Assembly: GCF_905147365.1 (NCBI RefSeq)
Contig: NC_056410.1
Coordinates: 6,733,501-6,797,500 of the forward strand
Origin: Aricia agestis
Taxonomy: Eukaryota; Arthropoda; Insecta; Lepidoptera; Lycaenidae
DNA length: 64,000 nt
Direction of reading: 5' to 3'
How positions within the stretch are numbered: position 1 is the first letter of the stretch; each line of letters starts with the position of its first letter. Positions 11,741-23,543 of the stretch are shown in pieces. Position numbers and translations under genes: made by a program. The notes below the pieces were generated by a model that was not told where the DNA came from, did not search any database, and saw only the letters and a list, made by a program, of their open reading frames with translations.

Positions 11741-12471
11741 ACCAAAAGGTTTTGTAGTGGTTTGCCACTTTTGATCCTGGCTACACAGGAACAATAGGAA
11801 CATTTACTACTCCTTCTCCATCTCTCTTCTGATTGATTTCGTTGCGGATCCCAAGTGAGTATTAGCAAGTCCAATTTACACTTGGGAGAGCCATGCTTCG
11901 GAACGAATGGGCCGGCTCGACCGGAGAAATACCACGGGCTCACAGAAAACCGGCGTGAAACAGCGCTTGCGCCGTGTTTCGCCTAGTGAGTGAGTTTACC
12001 GGAGGCCCAATTCCCTATCCTATTCCCGTCCCTACCCTCCCCTATTGCCCTTTTTCCTCTTAAAAGGCCGGCAACGCACCTGCAGCTCTTCTGATGCTGC
12101 GAGTGTCCATGGGCGACGGAAGTTGCTTTCCATCAGGTGACCCGTTTGCTCGTTTGCCCGCTTATTTCATAAAGTCCCTTGGCACTTTTGTGATCATGTC
12201 AAAGGGTTTGTTGCAGTGGTTGATAGCTATCTGACCATCGAAACACAAGGGCATGTACCTACTCCTTTAGAAGACTTTACGACATTATTCATTCAGAGTG
12301 CGAAACCCTCACATGTGTGAGAGACGGTTAATATTCACGACCGTGTCATCATTACGAGTTCACGCCAACTGTGTCAAGGAGTGTTGCTTTCCACCAAAGT
12401 GAATGTCGCTTTATTAAAACGCTCAATTTGCCCCAAAACTATTGCGCTGACAGACCTATAAGTAGTTTATG
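11741..12471. other. Loop of the palindrome, containing a SINE
   Basis: This unique, asymmetric spacer between the arms holds SINE family 2 at 11880-12175. The remaining part (12180-12471) is unclassified and has no supported gene. Confidence 0.7.
11880..12175 (+). mobile_element. SINE-like element (family 2)
   Basis: It shares blocks with 21979-22290 and, in reverse, with 63806-64000: GGAGAGCCATGCTTCGG, GAAAACCGGCGTGAAACAGC, TTTACCGGAGGCCCAATTCC, a variable CCCTA/TTCCC tract, AAAAGGCCGGCAACGCACCT and GGGCGACGGAAGTTGCTTTC. It ends in ACCCGTTTGCTCGTTTGCCC plus an A-rich tail. The layout resembles lepidopteran Metulj-type SINEs, but the name is from memory. Confidence 0.7.
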
Positions 12472-12761
12472 ATCGATTGGCTCGATTGAACTGCAGGTAT
12501 CATGGTTACCATAGAAAAGGTTATTTTTATCATAAAGTAGACAAAGTGATGGATTAACAAAAGATATCTGTCAGTTTGTGCGCAAAAACTGTCAGCATTT
12601 CTATTCTTTCGCATTTCTGCTGTGACCATGCTAAGCCTGCTGGTGTAAACTGGTTTCTTAGAATTCAAACATGGGAACCCCTCTAAAATAGTTTGTACCA
12701 TTTTATTTACGATGGATAGAAACAATTTTGAAATATAACCAATAATTATTATTATTACTTA

Positions 12762-13240
12762 TTATGGGGCTCGATGGGTTAAAAGTTTTAATACCCACAA
12801 ATAAGTCTTTGGCGGACTTGAATAGCCTATGAAGAGATTACAAGTTGCAATTATTACTTACAACTTAGCAAGTTACAATCTTTTAACATTGTACGACACT
12901 GCAATCCAGGGACTTACAACATTTAGGGGCCTGTTTCACCACTTTCTGATAAAGTGCCTAATAGGCTATTCACAACTTTTTTGACAGTCTTAGACAGACA
13001 TACTTGATCTGTCAAGTTAATTGGTGGATAGCCTTATCAGGAAGTGGTGAAACAGGCCCTTAATGTTGAAAGTCCCTGGATTGCAATTTGCACACTGCAA
13101 ATGTTATAAGATTGTAACTTGCTAAGTTGTAAGTAATAATTGCAGCTTGTAATCTCTTCATAGGCTATTCAAGTCCACCAAAGACTTATTTGTGGGTAGA
13201 CATAGTATTAAAACTTTTATTAACCTATCGAGCCCCATAA
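12762..13240. mobile_element. Foldback MITE, right-arm copy
   Basis: This is the mirror image of the copy at 10973-11451 within the large palindrome. It has the same 230-bp terminal inverted repeats and differs by only a few bases. Confidence 0.75.
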
Positions 13241-13574
13241 GCTCACCGGTGAGCGAGACACAATAGAATAACAATAGATTTCCAAGAATCTACGATCGAA
13301 GGATTAAATTCTAAAACACTCTTTATGTAAGGGACTTTTTTGCTTACTTTACGAATTTATACATAAATTCTACTACAATTATCAACGTTATTTCCTAGAG
13401 TATCTAGACCATAACAATTAGCACATTGCTAACTACAAATCCACTAGTTTCAAAAAAAATTGTCTGTGTTATATCAAAATAAATAACTACTTTTTATTTT
13501 CTAAAAAAATGCTGTTACTAACAATTAAAAATTCTCAAAATATTCTCCATATAATGCACCTAAAGGCTAGTTTT

Positions 13575-13715
13575 CACTCAGATTAGTGCGAGTGCAGATG
13601 ATTAGTGTAGGTGATTAGTGATTAGGAGAAATTAAAGGACTTGCACAAATCAGTTGCTGTCCACAATTACTTTCTCCTGATTACTAATCGCCTGCACTTA
13701 TCACTAATCAAAGTA
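13575..13715. repeat. Inverted repeat of ATTAGTG/CACTAAT units
   Basis: The left half contains GATTAGTGCGAGTGCAGATG...GATTAGTGATTAGGAGAAA. The right half mirrors it with TTTCTCCTGATTACTAATCG...CACTTATCACTAATC. Each arm is itself built from short ATTAGTG-type repeats, so this is a small foldback element. Confidence 0.55.
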
Positions 13716-13719
13716 AATA

Positions 13720-15600
13720 CAGGCCTTTACGGTCCTTACCGCATTGCCAGTTAGACTAAGCTTGTAAAGGTAGTACAGACAGGGCCCAGACGTTTCGGGT
13801 CACGGCTGTACGGCAAACCTAAATTATAAATACACAAGCCGTCCATTTGACCGTCCCTTGAAATTAAGCTTTTAGGTAAATTGCACTCGCTAGTAAAAAC
13901 AAATAATATTTTAAAATTGAATATAAAATTTTATTAGATTTAACATAACACTAACTGCCACACTCATATTTTAATGATGATTTAACTTCCATATTTTAAT
14001 GAAAAGTTTGACAGATTATGTATATTATGGGGATTCTGTCAATATATTTTTAATTTTAATATTTAATATTCGTCTCCGAGTGCGGCAGTAAATGATATTG
14101 CGCTTGCGATGCCTCATGTCAAATCTTATACATTTGATTTTTAATTCGCCCTCGGAACTATCTGATACAAATACCAATTTAACAAACTAAACGGTTATAG
14201 TAGAGGAGGGGAGGGTGCTATTTTTGTAGTCACTCGAGCGTCATGGAGACCTAGTAGGTTTTGTACATTAGGTAAAGCTGATAAAAAAATAATAAGAGCG
14301 TTTTTTTTATTTTAGCGGTGGGTTCAGAAACTACAGCCATTTTATAATTTTGAAAAAGAAAATATATTCAGAAAATTGCTTATTTAGGTAAATTATTAAT
14401 ATATTTTAGACAACAAGGACTAAATCATTTAGTTTAGAGCAAAATAAAATATCTGCGAAGCTTAGTTAAGAAAATATGAAGCTATATTTTTTTATATTTT
14501 AAAATGTCCCTACAGGCTTAAATAACCTTTGAATCGTCAGTGCTTTATATGGAAGCTTCTTTGCGGTATACTAAACATCCTCTATCTTAATCTGACAGAT
14601 CCGACGACATTTCAATATTTGAAAAAATATTTTACCCACCACGTGAGAAATCTGATTTTTATACCATGATAACTAGACACATGTTGGAAGCCTATGTAAG
14701 CTTAATCTGACACGCTCGAGCTACACCCAAAATACCCTCTACCCCTCCCCAACTATTAGATTTCCTTGATGTAAATTGGCGTTTTAGTCATTTTGGATCC
14801 TACGTCATTTAGATTGACGGCTTTATGCTACTTAAACTTAAAAGGGCTGATAAACAAGTAGTTATCGATTACATAACGTATCGAGCCGAGTTTACCTAAT
14901 TAATATAATTGCCGATGTAAAGTGGGTCGAAACGGCACGATGTGTGAGCACATGAACCGATAAACCCGTAACTTACCTAACATTGTATGAAATTCTCTTA
15001 TTATTTCGGTTACTCTATCTTGGCTTAAGTAGAGCTTATGGTATGAATCGAGTGAACGCTTAGAAGACTTGCCAATGTTTATAATACAAATACGACTTCC
15101 ATCCGAACGGACTCTTTTCACCATTATCGCACGGGAATCTATAATATCTTGTTCGAAACAAAACTATATTATATCCTATGTGCTGAGACTCAATGCATCT
15201 GCATTAAGGCGGGGATTAATCTCAATCCAAAACGATAACTTTGCACACAACCAAAGACCAAGCGTATACTCATCGCAATAAGATTCATTTTAGCTTAGCA
15301 TAAAACTGAAATCACTCGAGCGGATTTTCTCTATTTATCATGTTTTTTTTAAATATCTTTGGAAATAAACATTAAGAAACAAAATTGTTCGGTTAAAGAA
15401 TTTTTAATATAGATAAACTAACAATTTATTCAAATAAAATGTATAATTATCCTAGTTAATACTTATATTTCGATGAAATATATTTTTATCGGAGGTGAGT
15501 TTGTAAATTAATTACAGCCAAAGTATTAAGTTTTATTAAAATGTTTATGGTTTAAGGTATTTTAAATATTGTGCTTTATACCTCATATTTTTTTAAAACT
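13720..15600. other. Intergenic sequence without recognised gene
   Basis: AT-rich. Open frames at 14900-15281 show no family resemblance. A TCTCCGAGTGCGGCAGT / ACTGCCACACTC pair (about 13955-14092) hints at a worn repeat. Confidence 0.4.
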
Positions 15601-15768
15601 TCGTTATTATATTGGAACTAGGTAAACCGGAAGTCGCGGAATAACAAATTGGGCTTTATCCTCGCCTTAAGTGCATACAAAATTTTACCAAAATCGGTTC
15701 AGCGGTTTGAGCGTAAAGAGGTAACAGATAGACAGACACACTTTCGCATTTATAATATTAGTATGGAT
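15601..15768 (-). mobile_element. Helitron-like element, reverse copy, decayed 3' end
   Basis: Its internal block AAAATCGGTTCAGCGGTTTG, the GACAGACACAC run and the terminal TTTCGCATTTATAATATTAG match the copy at 2283-2478. Confidence 0.55.
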
Positions 15769-17296
15769 TATGACATAATATGATAGGTTTTGTTCTAAAA
15801 ATGGCATTTATTTAAAGAACCTTTGCGCGAAGTTGCCGGCAATATCTTAAAGTATACTGATACATTACTGGCAGTAAATATTACATTGAATGGAATTATT
15901 AAATGTCTATCATTATAGTACAGCGGTTAAACGACAGGTGCTAAGAGAATTCCTGATAAATACAGGTCTATGGTTAACCATAGCGATTATGCCCTGGTAG
16001 CTAGAAAGTGATTTACTATTTCATAATCAGAAATTAAAAAGCCGATGGTTTGCCAATATGTGCATAATATAACGCGGCTCCGCCCACGTATATAAGGTAT
16101 TTCGCGATAACTGTACATTTTCCCGCATACGAGTAGCCTATGTCCCTGTGGTCTGCTCTATATCTGTGAGATTAGTGCGTTTAAATCATAATTTTCTCTT
16201 TTTCTTTTTATGGATTCAAAATATATTTGATGGAAACTCCTCGGCATGGTTTTGTCAGTTTTTAGGGGCTGGTTGCTCTCCTGGAACCTTTTTTCTGATT
16301 ACATTGTCTTAATATTGTCGCTTTTTGTTAAGTTGTGAATATAACAAATAATGTCAAAAAACATAACGACAAACAAAAACCTTAAAGTGTTTTTAGTAAG
16401 TTAGACGACTGAAAATAATGACTTTAAATTGCAAAGAAGACTGGGTGTCATACCGCAGCAGGACACAATAAATATTTTTTTGTAAAAATACTGTATGCAG
16501 CCCAACATCGATCAGTATAAATTATTACTATTAATTTGACAATCAGCAATAAAAATATCTCATTCGAATAAAATTTTCAGTTCATGAAACGAAATAAAGA
16601 TTTGTTAACTTATCACTTATATTTTGTGACTGTAGATACCTGTGATTGCTTTATAAACGATAAAATTCGGAAAAGTGTTTTAATAATATGTTTTATTAAA
16701 TATTAAAAAATAAGCTACCATTGTTCCATACACTGTCTTCAAAAATTCCTGACAGGTTTTTAGATATTCCAAAAATACAAATATCCCGAAGACTTTGTTG
16801 ATGGGTGTATTTTATCACCAACGGTACTCATCATCAAAAGTCTACGGTATTTTCAACAGACTTAGAAGTTAGAACCCTTTGAAGCTGTCCACACTTTATT
16901 TTGTAAGCCTTTGATCACATAATAAACAAAACTGTAGTCAATCACTGAATGTTGATTGAAAACTATAAAATAAGTTTAACAAGACTTGGCTTCTATGAAA
17001 TTTGAAAACTTTTTGCGAAGGATAGATTGTTTGAAGAGACTTGGCTTTTTTACATTGAATAGTTTTGGTAGGTTTTTTAAAATATGTATTATTAATTATT
17101 AATAATAAATATTTTATGACAATTAGTCTTTAATGCTCCTAAAACGAAACTTTTTCTTAAAAATATTATATTTTGTTTAATTTTGACCAATATAAGTAAT
17201 TAAACCTATACAATATGTTATAAAAATAAATAATTTGTATGTTGGTTTGTTATAAATACAATTAAATCAGGTCGGGCCTTTAATAATTATCAAAAA
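15769..17296. other. Intergenic sequence without recognised gene
   Basis: AT-rich with no splice-bounded coding. Around 16080-16145 GCGGCTCCGCCCACGTATAT and AGCCTATGTCCCTG are remnants of a Helitron-like end. Confidence 0.4.
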
Positions 17297-17425
17297 ACGT
17301 AACTCCCGAAAAGCTCGAAAAAACCGGGTTTCATTTTTGAAACCCGGGTTTTTTCATGATCCCCAAAACCCGGGTTTTCCCGGGTTTTCGGGTTTCGGGA
17401 AAACCCGGTCTCGATGCCCTAGATA
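17297..17425. repeat. Cluster of AACCCGGGTTTT palindromes
   Basis: The palindrome AAACCCGGGTTTT, or half of it, recurs at least five times in about 130 bp, in both orientations. It is flanked by CTCGAAAAAACCGGGTTTC and its mirror GGTTTCGGGAAAACCCGG. This dense self-complementary block is unlike anything else in the window. Confidence 0.7.
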
Positions 17426-17929
17426 TGGCAAGCATGATTAAATAGAGGGCCAAATCCTCCATAATTTATATTAAAATAATAAACATTCAACGACGTACAC
17501 CCCATGCACAAACAAAACATATTTTACATAAGAAACATAATATCAGTCGGCCTGTAACTTGTAAGTGAGATGAAAGTTACTCGTATGACACACATTTGCG
17601 AAGAATACCCAAAAGTCAAATGTCGTACCCATCACAGTTATTATGGAGGAGATATTACACATATTATAATGATAATTGTTTTAAAATTTAAATGAACAAT
17701 AATAATAATAGGAATAAACTACACATTGAACTAATTGAAATGATACTTCGTTTAATCTTTACGATTATTATTTTGCAATCGTATTAGGAAGCTTAGGACG
17801 ATATTGGTACAGGCAAAACCTACAAATACCAATTATTTATTAGATATTTGTAGGGCAAAACACTTCAAAAGGTTAACTAAACGTTATAGATAACAGAAAT
17901 CTGTAAAGGAAAAATTTACTCTATAAAGT

Positions 17930-17976
17930 GCTACCCAACTTGTGTTCGATCGGTAGAGACGTCGAACACAAGTTGA
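17930..17976. repeat. Short hairpin
   Basis: CAACTTGTGTTCGA and TCGAACACAAGTTG are perfect mirror arms around a 13-bp loop. Confidence 0.75.
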
Positions 17977-18252
17977 GAGTTGAGAGAAGACGAGAAGTTT
18001 GTGGTCCTGTCCTCGGTCCGAGGGCCTCATTTTTATTTTAGGCCTTCCACACAAAACTGAGAATTCATATCGCATCGCAAAAATCAGCAACAAAACTGAT
18101 AAGTACAAAAAAATAACTTTGCAATACGTGAGATGCAATGCTAATTCGCAGTTTTGTATGGGAGCCCATAGAGTTCAATAATAAGGTCTACAGAATCCTA
18201 TTTTTCAATATTTAAGTTCCGAAAAAGTAGTTTATTTACTTGCATTGGCAAC

Positions 18253-18305
18253 ACGAAAATAGAAACGTTTTCTATAGTATATAGAAAACGTTTCTCTATT
18301 TTCGG
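18253..18305. repeat. Strong hairpin
   Basis: CGAAAATAGAAACGTTTTCT and AGAAAACGTTTCTCTATTTTCG fold back nearly perfectly with almost no loop (one unpaired base per arm). Confidence 0.75.
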
Positions 18306-18364
18306 GTATAAACAAACAAGACGTTGGTGTGCGGGGCTCCTTATAAAGGTGATCGCATAATATT

Positions 18365-18512
18365 TGTCAGCACACATGTGCCGTACGCGCCGCATACTTT
18401 TAGAATTCGTTGTATGAAACCTCGCACATTCGTCCGCACCGTACGCACCGCATTTCGTGAACTATGCGGCGCGTAGTAAGGTTGGTACGGCGCGTACGGT
18501 GCTGACAGATGT
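18365..18512. repeat. Inverted-repeat element rich in CGTACG/GCGCGC
   Basis: CACATGTGCCGTACGCGCCG at the left mirrors CGGCGCGTACGGTGCTGACA near the right. The middle repeats CCGCACCGTACGCACCGC and ATGCGGCGCGTAG. It is GC-rich for this window and resembles the block near 54940-55110 in the V-ATPase gene. Confidence 0.5.
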
Positions 18513-19856
18513 GCGATCAGCTTTAATAGTAAATCCGGCCCTGGTTCAAGAGGCTTCTTAACGTGTTGTCTTAATGTACGGTACATAAGAGGCCACATAA
18601 ACACCGGAAACTCTTCCGATTGTGCAACAATACAGAACCAGCTTACCGCATTGTCACTTCATTTGCTTAGCTCATCTATCATCACAATCATCATTGTTTA
18701 TCTACAATACAATATAAAATTTTACTTGTTTAAAAAGTTGATTTGACATAATATGAGAGGGACACATATTTTAGAAGATAGTTATTGGGAAATCGCCTAT
18801 TTAAGTTTTATAATAAGTAATATGTTTTTTCAAAGTTGTTGTTTTTTTTTTTTTCAAACATTTCCACCTCTTTATATGTATAATAATATCTTCTTCACAT
18901 TTTCTATAACTTTTAAGAGATGAACAAATACTGACGGAGTTGTAAGTTAAAGAGTTGAAGGTCTATGAACTTTGACTCTAATAAATTAGTATTGATTTCG
19001 GATCCTTGTCCAACAAAAGACATTCTAATAGATGTGGTCATTGGTCAACAGAAAATTAACATCAGATTATAGATACGTATTTTATTACTAGATATTGACA
19101 TTGGCTCAAAGTATCTTCATAAATTCAACAAAATCGACTGCGGTATAAGCAAATAGTAAAATGTCACCTACTAATTCATAATATTAGTAAGGAAGTTCAG
19201 AATGTAGCAAAAGGAGGTCCTGACACCTTCCTGCGACAAAAATAGTCTATGTTCTCCCTCGTAATCTCTATTTTCTACCTATATAGTTTACGAATAAAAA
19301 ACACTTCAGTACTTCTGAAGCTTACTCAATGCAATTTTCAAACAAAGACATTTTTTATCTAAGTATACATGTAGCCTGGAGGCTTAGACTTCTTACAGAG
19401 AAACAACGTGTGATTCTCTAGCCTCAACAATTACAACTGTTAGGTCACAAACAAAATTTTCCACTCTGTAAGTTCAAAAGTCAACGACTCTTATTGCACC
19501 GGAAAGGAATTATGTTTTTGTCATAGAGTCTTTAGATATTGAGCTTGTTTAAGTGCTTTAATACATATTTAATTATATTCATATTATTAATTACAGTCAG
19601 CTTTTTTCTTCTTGCGTCGAACGTATCGTTACAAGGTTCCCTACGTATGTTGATATATTAGTGAATCTTGATATACCAAGACATAGAAATTGACTAAATA
19701 ATTAGCAGATGGCAGTCGTATGTAAATTTTATTAATTAGAATAATTATACCAGAACAAAGTTGCCGGGTCAGTCAGTATATTTAAGACTTCCTATGCGTC
19801 AAGGAGAAAAAGAGTTAAACGCGTTCAGAGTCGCGGTCAAATGCTATTATTTATCC
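18513..19856. other. Intergenic sequence without recognised gene
   Basis: AT-rich. No repeat boundary or coding exon could be supported. Confidence 0.4.
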
Positions 19857-20130
19857 ATACTAATATTATAAATAAGAAAGTGTGTCCGTCTATCTGCCTG
19901 TCTTCCATACTAATATTATAAATGCGAAAGTGGGTCTGTCTATCTGTCTGTCTGTCACTTGTCAGTCACCTCTTCATGCCCAAACCGCGGAACCGATTTT
20001 GCTGAAATTTGATATGGAGATACCTTAAGTCCTGGGAAAGGACATAGGATACTTTTTATCCCGGAAAAATGTACGGTTCCCACACGATATACGAATTTTG
20101 GCGCAACGGAGTTGCGGGCGTTTTCGTCTA
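19857..20130 (+). mobile_element. Helitron-like element with duplicated 5' end
   Basis: The 5' block CCATACTAATATTATAAAT..GAAAGTG occurs twice in a row (19857 and 19905) before the CTGTCTGTCTGTC run. The internal AACCGATTTTGCTGAAATTT, the sentence GGAAAGGACATAGGATACTT, and the 3' end GTTGCGGGCGTTTTCGTCTA follow. The doubled 5' end suggests one copy landed in, or recombined with, another. Confidence 0.7.
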
Positions 20131-20149
20131 GTACCAAGTAAATCAACGA

Positions 20150-20774
20150 GGTACATTCAATTGCGTATTCAGTTGCAAGTAAATAAACATAATATTTTAT
20201 AGTAATAAAATTAAACAGAAAATGGTGTCACAAAAGCAAGTTTAGTTTTCTCGCCAGAACACGTAAGATTATGTTACCATTTTTCATTGTTTTTAAACCA
20301 GATTAAATAATAATTGTGCAATATAAGTTTGTAAGCTGCATAAAATAACAAAAACTAGATGATTAACAAAAATAATGATCTACGCTCTACCTAGTGCGAA
20401 TTACGATAAAAGACATATTATTATTTGTTAATATTTTGTTAGACTACAAGTATCCAAGTAAAATAAAAGTACAATTAAAATAATGTTTACTAAATTAAAT
20501 TTTGTTCATCGTCTAGCCCAAATTTACATAATACTTATTTTAAGAAAAATAAACAATGAGTAGCAACCAACATTACAGCTTTCTTGACCAAATTTTGAAG
20601 TAAAATTATTTTACATAGGGCCTAACCTAATTATTACGCGACTATAAATTTCGATTGGTAGGCATTTGTAGAAAAATGGATTAAATATATTATGATAAAT
20701 TAATAATCAACTGGACCTACAGCTACTTTGGTTGGGGTACGTCAAGTCACAACTAAAAGAGATAAGACATAACA
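20150..20774. other. AT-rich intergenic sequence
   Basis: No gene or clear repeat seen. Confidence 0.4.
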
Positions 20775-20784
20775 ACACACACCC

Positions 20785-21042
20785 TGAGACCTGCTTGCCT
20801 AGCATACGCCAACGAGATATCCCACTCTCGAGATAATTAAAAACTACTCGTCTCATAATGTCAAAATCTCGACATTATCTCGACAAAACTCTGTAAAAAT
20901 GTGTTATTTCGATGATAGATCTACCCGAGAAAAAATGTTTGTCATGCTAGGGTCAATAGAGATGAAGAGACAAACTATCAAACATCGAGAAAACATGTAG
21001 AGTGAGATATCTCGTTGGGGTATGCTAGGCAGGCTGAGGCCG
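20785..21042. mobile_element. MITE with about 35-bp terminal inverted repeats
   Basis: GCCTAGCATACGCCAACGAG at the left mirrors CTCGTTGGGGTATGCTAGGC at the right, and the similarity continues into GATATCCCACTCT / AGAGTGAGATATC. The 255-bp unit has no coding capacity and resembles a non-autonomous DNA transposon. Confidence 0.65.
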
Positions 21043-21549
21043 CCAAACAACACACGTCCGCCATGTAAGTACCTCCTATATACGATTTACCGACTTCCTA
21101 CTAGTATAGGTACCCAAGACTTCGATGATAAAACAAAAACTCATATGAGCGTAAGGTGGCAAAAAGCTCATACGGTGATCATTAGTAATTAATACTGGTG
21201 ACATAATTGTGACCGCTGTCGCAATAAATTACGCCATTGGAAAGTAGCCCAGCGGTTCCTGATGTCGGCCCATAAAAGAATTAAAAATTGGTGTTGCGAC
21301 TTCGTGAAAAAATTACCTACCCATTAAGTATTGATAGGCGTGCACCGCACCGAGATTAAAAACATTTAGTTACGTACCGTGAAAATTTTAAATATACAAC
21401 TCTATATTTTTAACCCTTTAAAATTGAAACATGGTAGGTAAGCGATATTATAATTCCCGGTTGTAAATTGTAATTGGGCTCATGGGCGCCGGCAGGGGGG
21501 TGCCAGGTGGTGCACTTGCACCCCCTGGGAATCTCGGGATCAACAGGAA

Positions 21550-21962
21550 TTATTGAAATAATAATTATTTTTAACAAAAAATTTAAACCGACTTCCAAGG
21601 TAAAAACAATAATAATATGAACTAAAAAGTATTAAATAACTCTTACTATATAATAGTGCCTTTTTCAGAATTCGTCTAAATCTCAACTATTTCTGTACAT
21701 ACTACAGTCTTCATTATTTGAAGTCGGTACCAGCTAATTTTATCGTGAGTTCAGTCAATGTCAGAATATCTGAAGCTTTTGGGACTGGTACCGACTTCAA
21801 AGTAATGAAGACTGTAGTATGTACAGAAATGGTTGAGATTTAGACGACTTCTGAAAAAGGCACTATTATATAGTAAGAGTTATATAATACTTTTTAGTTC
21901 ATATTATTATTGTTTTTACCTTGGAAGTCGGTTTAAATTTTTTGTTAAAAATAATAATTTCA
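21550..21962. mobile_element. Foldback element with about 180-bp arms
   Basis: 21550-21735 and 21785-21962 are inverted copies. They share TTTAAACCGACTTCCAAGG, AAAAAGTATTAAATAACTC/GAGTTATATAATACTTTTT, GTACATACTACAGTCTTCAT and GAAGTCGGTACCAG. The loop is only about 50 bp. The arms carry the AACCGACTTCC motif that is dispersed through the window. Confidence 0.75.
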
Positions 21963-21978
21963 CTCTTTTTAGTTTATA

Positions 21979-22290
21979 CGTGGGAGAGCCATGCTTCGGC
22001 ACGAATGGGCCGGCTCGGCCGGAGGAATACCACGTTCTCACAGAAAACCGGCGTGAAACAGCGCTTGCGCTGTGTTTCGCCGAGTGAGTGAGTTTACCGG
22101 AGGCCCAATTCCCTTCCCTATCCTCCCCTATTCCCTTCCCTTCCCATCCCTACCCTTCCCTATTACCCTATTCCCTCTTAAAAGGCCGGCAACGCACCTG
22201 CAGCTCTTCTGATGTTGCGAGTGTCCATGGGCGACGGAAGTTGCTTTCCATCAGGTGACCCGTTTGCTCGTTTGCCCCCTTCTTTCATAA
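21979..22290 (+). mobile_element. SINE-like element (family 2), full copy
   Basis: It carries the same ordered blocks as 11880-12175, from GTGGGAGAGCCATGCTTCGG to TTTCATAAAAAAAA. A CCCTTCCC/CCCTA tract in the middle is expanded. The poly-A tail follows TTTCAT directly, marking a retroposon 3' end. It sits immediately right of the foldback element. Confidence 0.75.
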
Positions 22291-22434
22291 AAAAAAATCT
22301 ATAAGATAAGGCTTTATGCGTAAATAACCACTACGAATGTTAACTATTCACATTATGTTACCGTAAGCGAAATTGTGGTAAATGCTTGCAGTTATCTAAG
22401 CGTTGCTGCAATTTAAAAACTTTTATCTTTAAAG

Positions 22435-23160
22435 GTTCAGGAGTTCTGTTCAGTGCCTTTGGACCAAGAGATACCTTCGTATGAACTTTGTCTTATTCAT
22501 AACATATGTTTAAGTTACTAGAAACAACATTTTAACCACTATGAGTCTTTTGATAAATTTCAAGGATTTCCCTCGATTGCTCATAGATCCCATTATCAGC
22601 TCACCACTTTCGTAATTATTATACAAAATCAAGATTATACCCTATATAACAACACAAGAATTTTGAAAATCGGTCCACAAACAGCGAAATAATCATCAAA
22701 AACATCTGCTTCGATGCAAAATATCACGAAAAGCATCAATAATTGGGTCATAATGTGATGACCCATGGCATAATTATGATTTTGATGATGATGATCAAAT
22801 AAATTGATGTGTTGGCTTATGCTTTCCGTTGTTTAAACAACGCTGAAATCCTCGAACCTGTATCTATAAGGATTCAAAAGTTCTGTTGGGTACCTTCGGA
22901 TCCAGGGTATAACCTGGTGCAAAATCTTACTTTTTGGTAGCATTTACCTCGAATGCTTCAGAAAAAATTTAAATCACTATGTTTCCATACAAATTTCCAT
23001 ACAAATTTCAAGAAGTCCCCTCGCCTCGATTCCTCCAGGATCCCATCATCAGATCACTACTTTTGTGAACATGGTACCAAATTCAAGTTAAACCCTATAC
23101 AACACAAAAATAATTTTGAAAATCGGATCACAAACGGCTGAGTTATCGTTGAACATACAA
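22435..23160. repeat. Two diverged direct copies of a dispersed repeat
   Basis: The blocks 22435-22720 and 22865-23160 share, in order: TCAG/AAGTTCTGT, a TACCTTCG stretch, TTTCAAG/AAGT-CCCTCG, GATCCCAT-ATCAG-TCAC, and TTTTGAAAATCGG-CCACAAAC. The second copy is followed by CCTCCTTTTTGGAAGTCGGT. The family is unknown to me and is probably a SINE or LINE remnant. Confidence 0.5.
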
Positions 23161-23507
23161 AAAAAAAAGATTCATATAGCCGAACGTATAATCTCCTCCT
23201 TTTTGGAAGTCGGTAAAAAGCCGTCTGTAACCCTATTACCATGCTGTACCAATATACATAGTTCGTAATGTTTCAGCACTAAATGTATTACAGTCACTGT
23301 TGTTCGTAAAAAGTAAAAAGAAAAGAAAGAAAACTAAAATCTGCACCCCTTGGAAATTATTTCTGCCGGTGCCCATGATTGGGCTTCTACATAGAAGTCT
23401 GAACTTTCAAGTAATCAATATGGTTTATCTAGATACTCAATATACACATGACACTCCTATAATTTTTTCTCGTAAGCGCTTTTGTCTTCACGTTTGTTGT
23501 ATGGGAG

Positions 23508-23543
23508 CCCCCCCCCCCCCCCCCCCTCCCACCCCCCCCCCCC
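23508..23543 (+). repeat. Poly-C tract
   Basis: A 36-bp run of C broken only by single T and A interruptions. It is the longest G/C homopolymer in the window and a likely assembly weak point. Confidence 0.95.

Larger units (their letters stand above)
10902..13311. repeat. Large inverted repeat (about 840-bp arms, 731-bp loop)
   Basis: Positions 10902-11740 are the reverse complement of 12472-13311. The paired coordinates sum to 24212-24213 throughout, so only one small indel separates the arms. By eye I count about five or six substitutions, roughly 99 percent identity. From outside inward each arm holds about 70 bp of the neighbouring LINE, a palindrome GCTCACCGGTGAGC, a 480-bp MITE that is itself an inverted repeat, and 290 bp of unclassified sequence. 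The loop (11741-12471) carries a SINE. A transcript across it would fold into a very long hairpin. Confidence 0.9.

Noticed and set aside
11487..11774. 95-residue open frame, with a near-identical 89-residue frame at 12456-12725
   Set aside because: The two are mirror images because they lie in the arms of the palindrome. No family motif, codon pattern or splice context supports a protein.
23508..23543. Poly-C tract as a G-quadruplex regulatory site
   Set aside because: No gene lies nearby and homopolymers of this length are often inflated by sequencing or assembly error.
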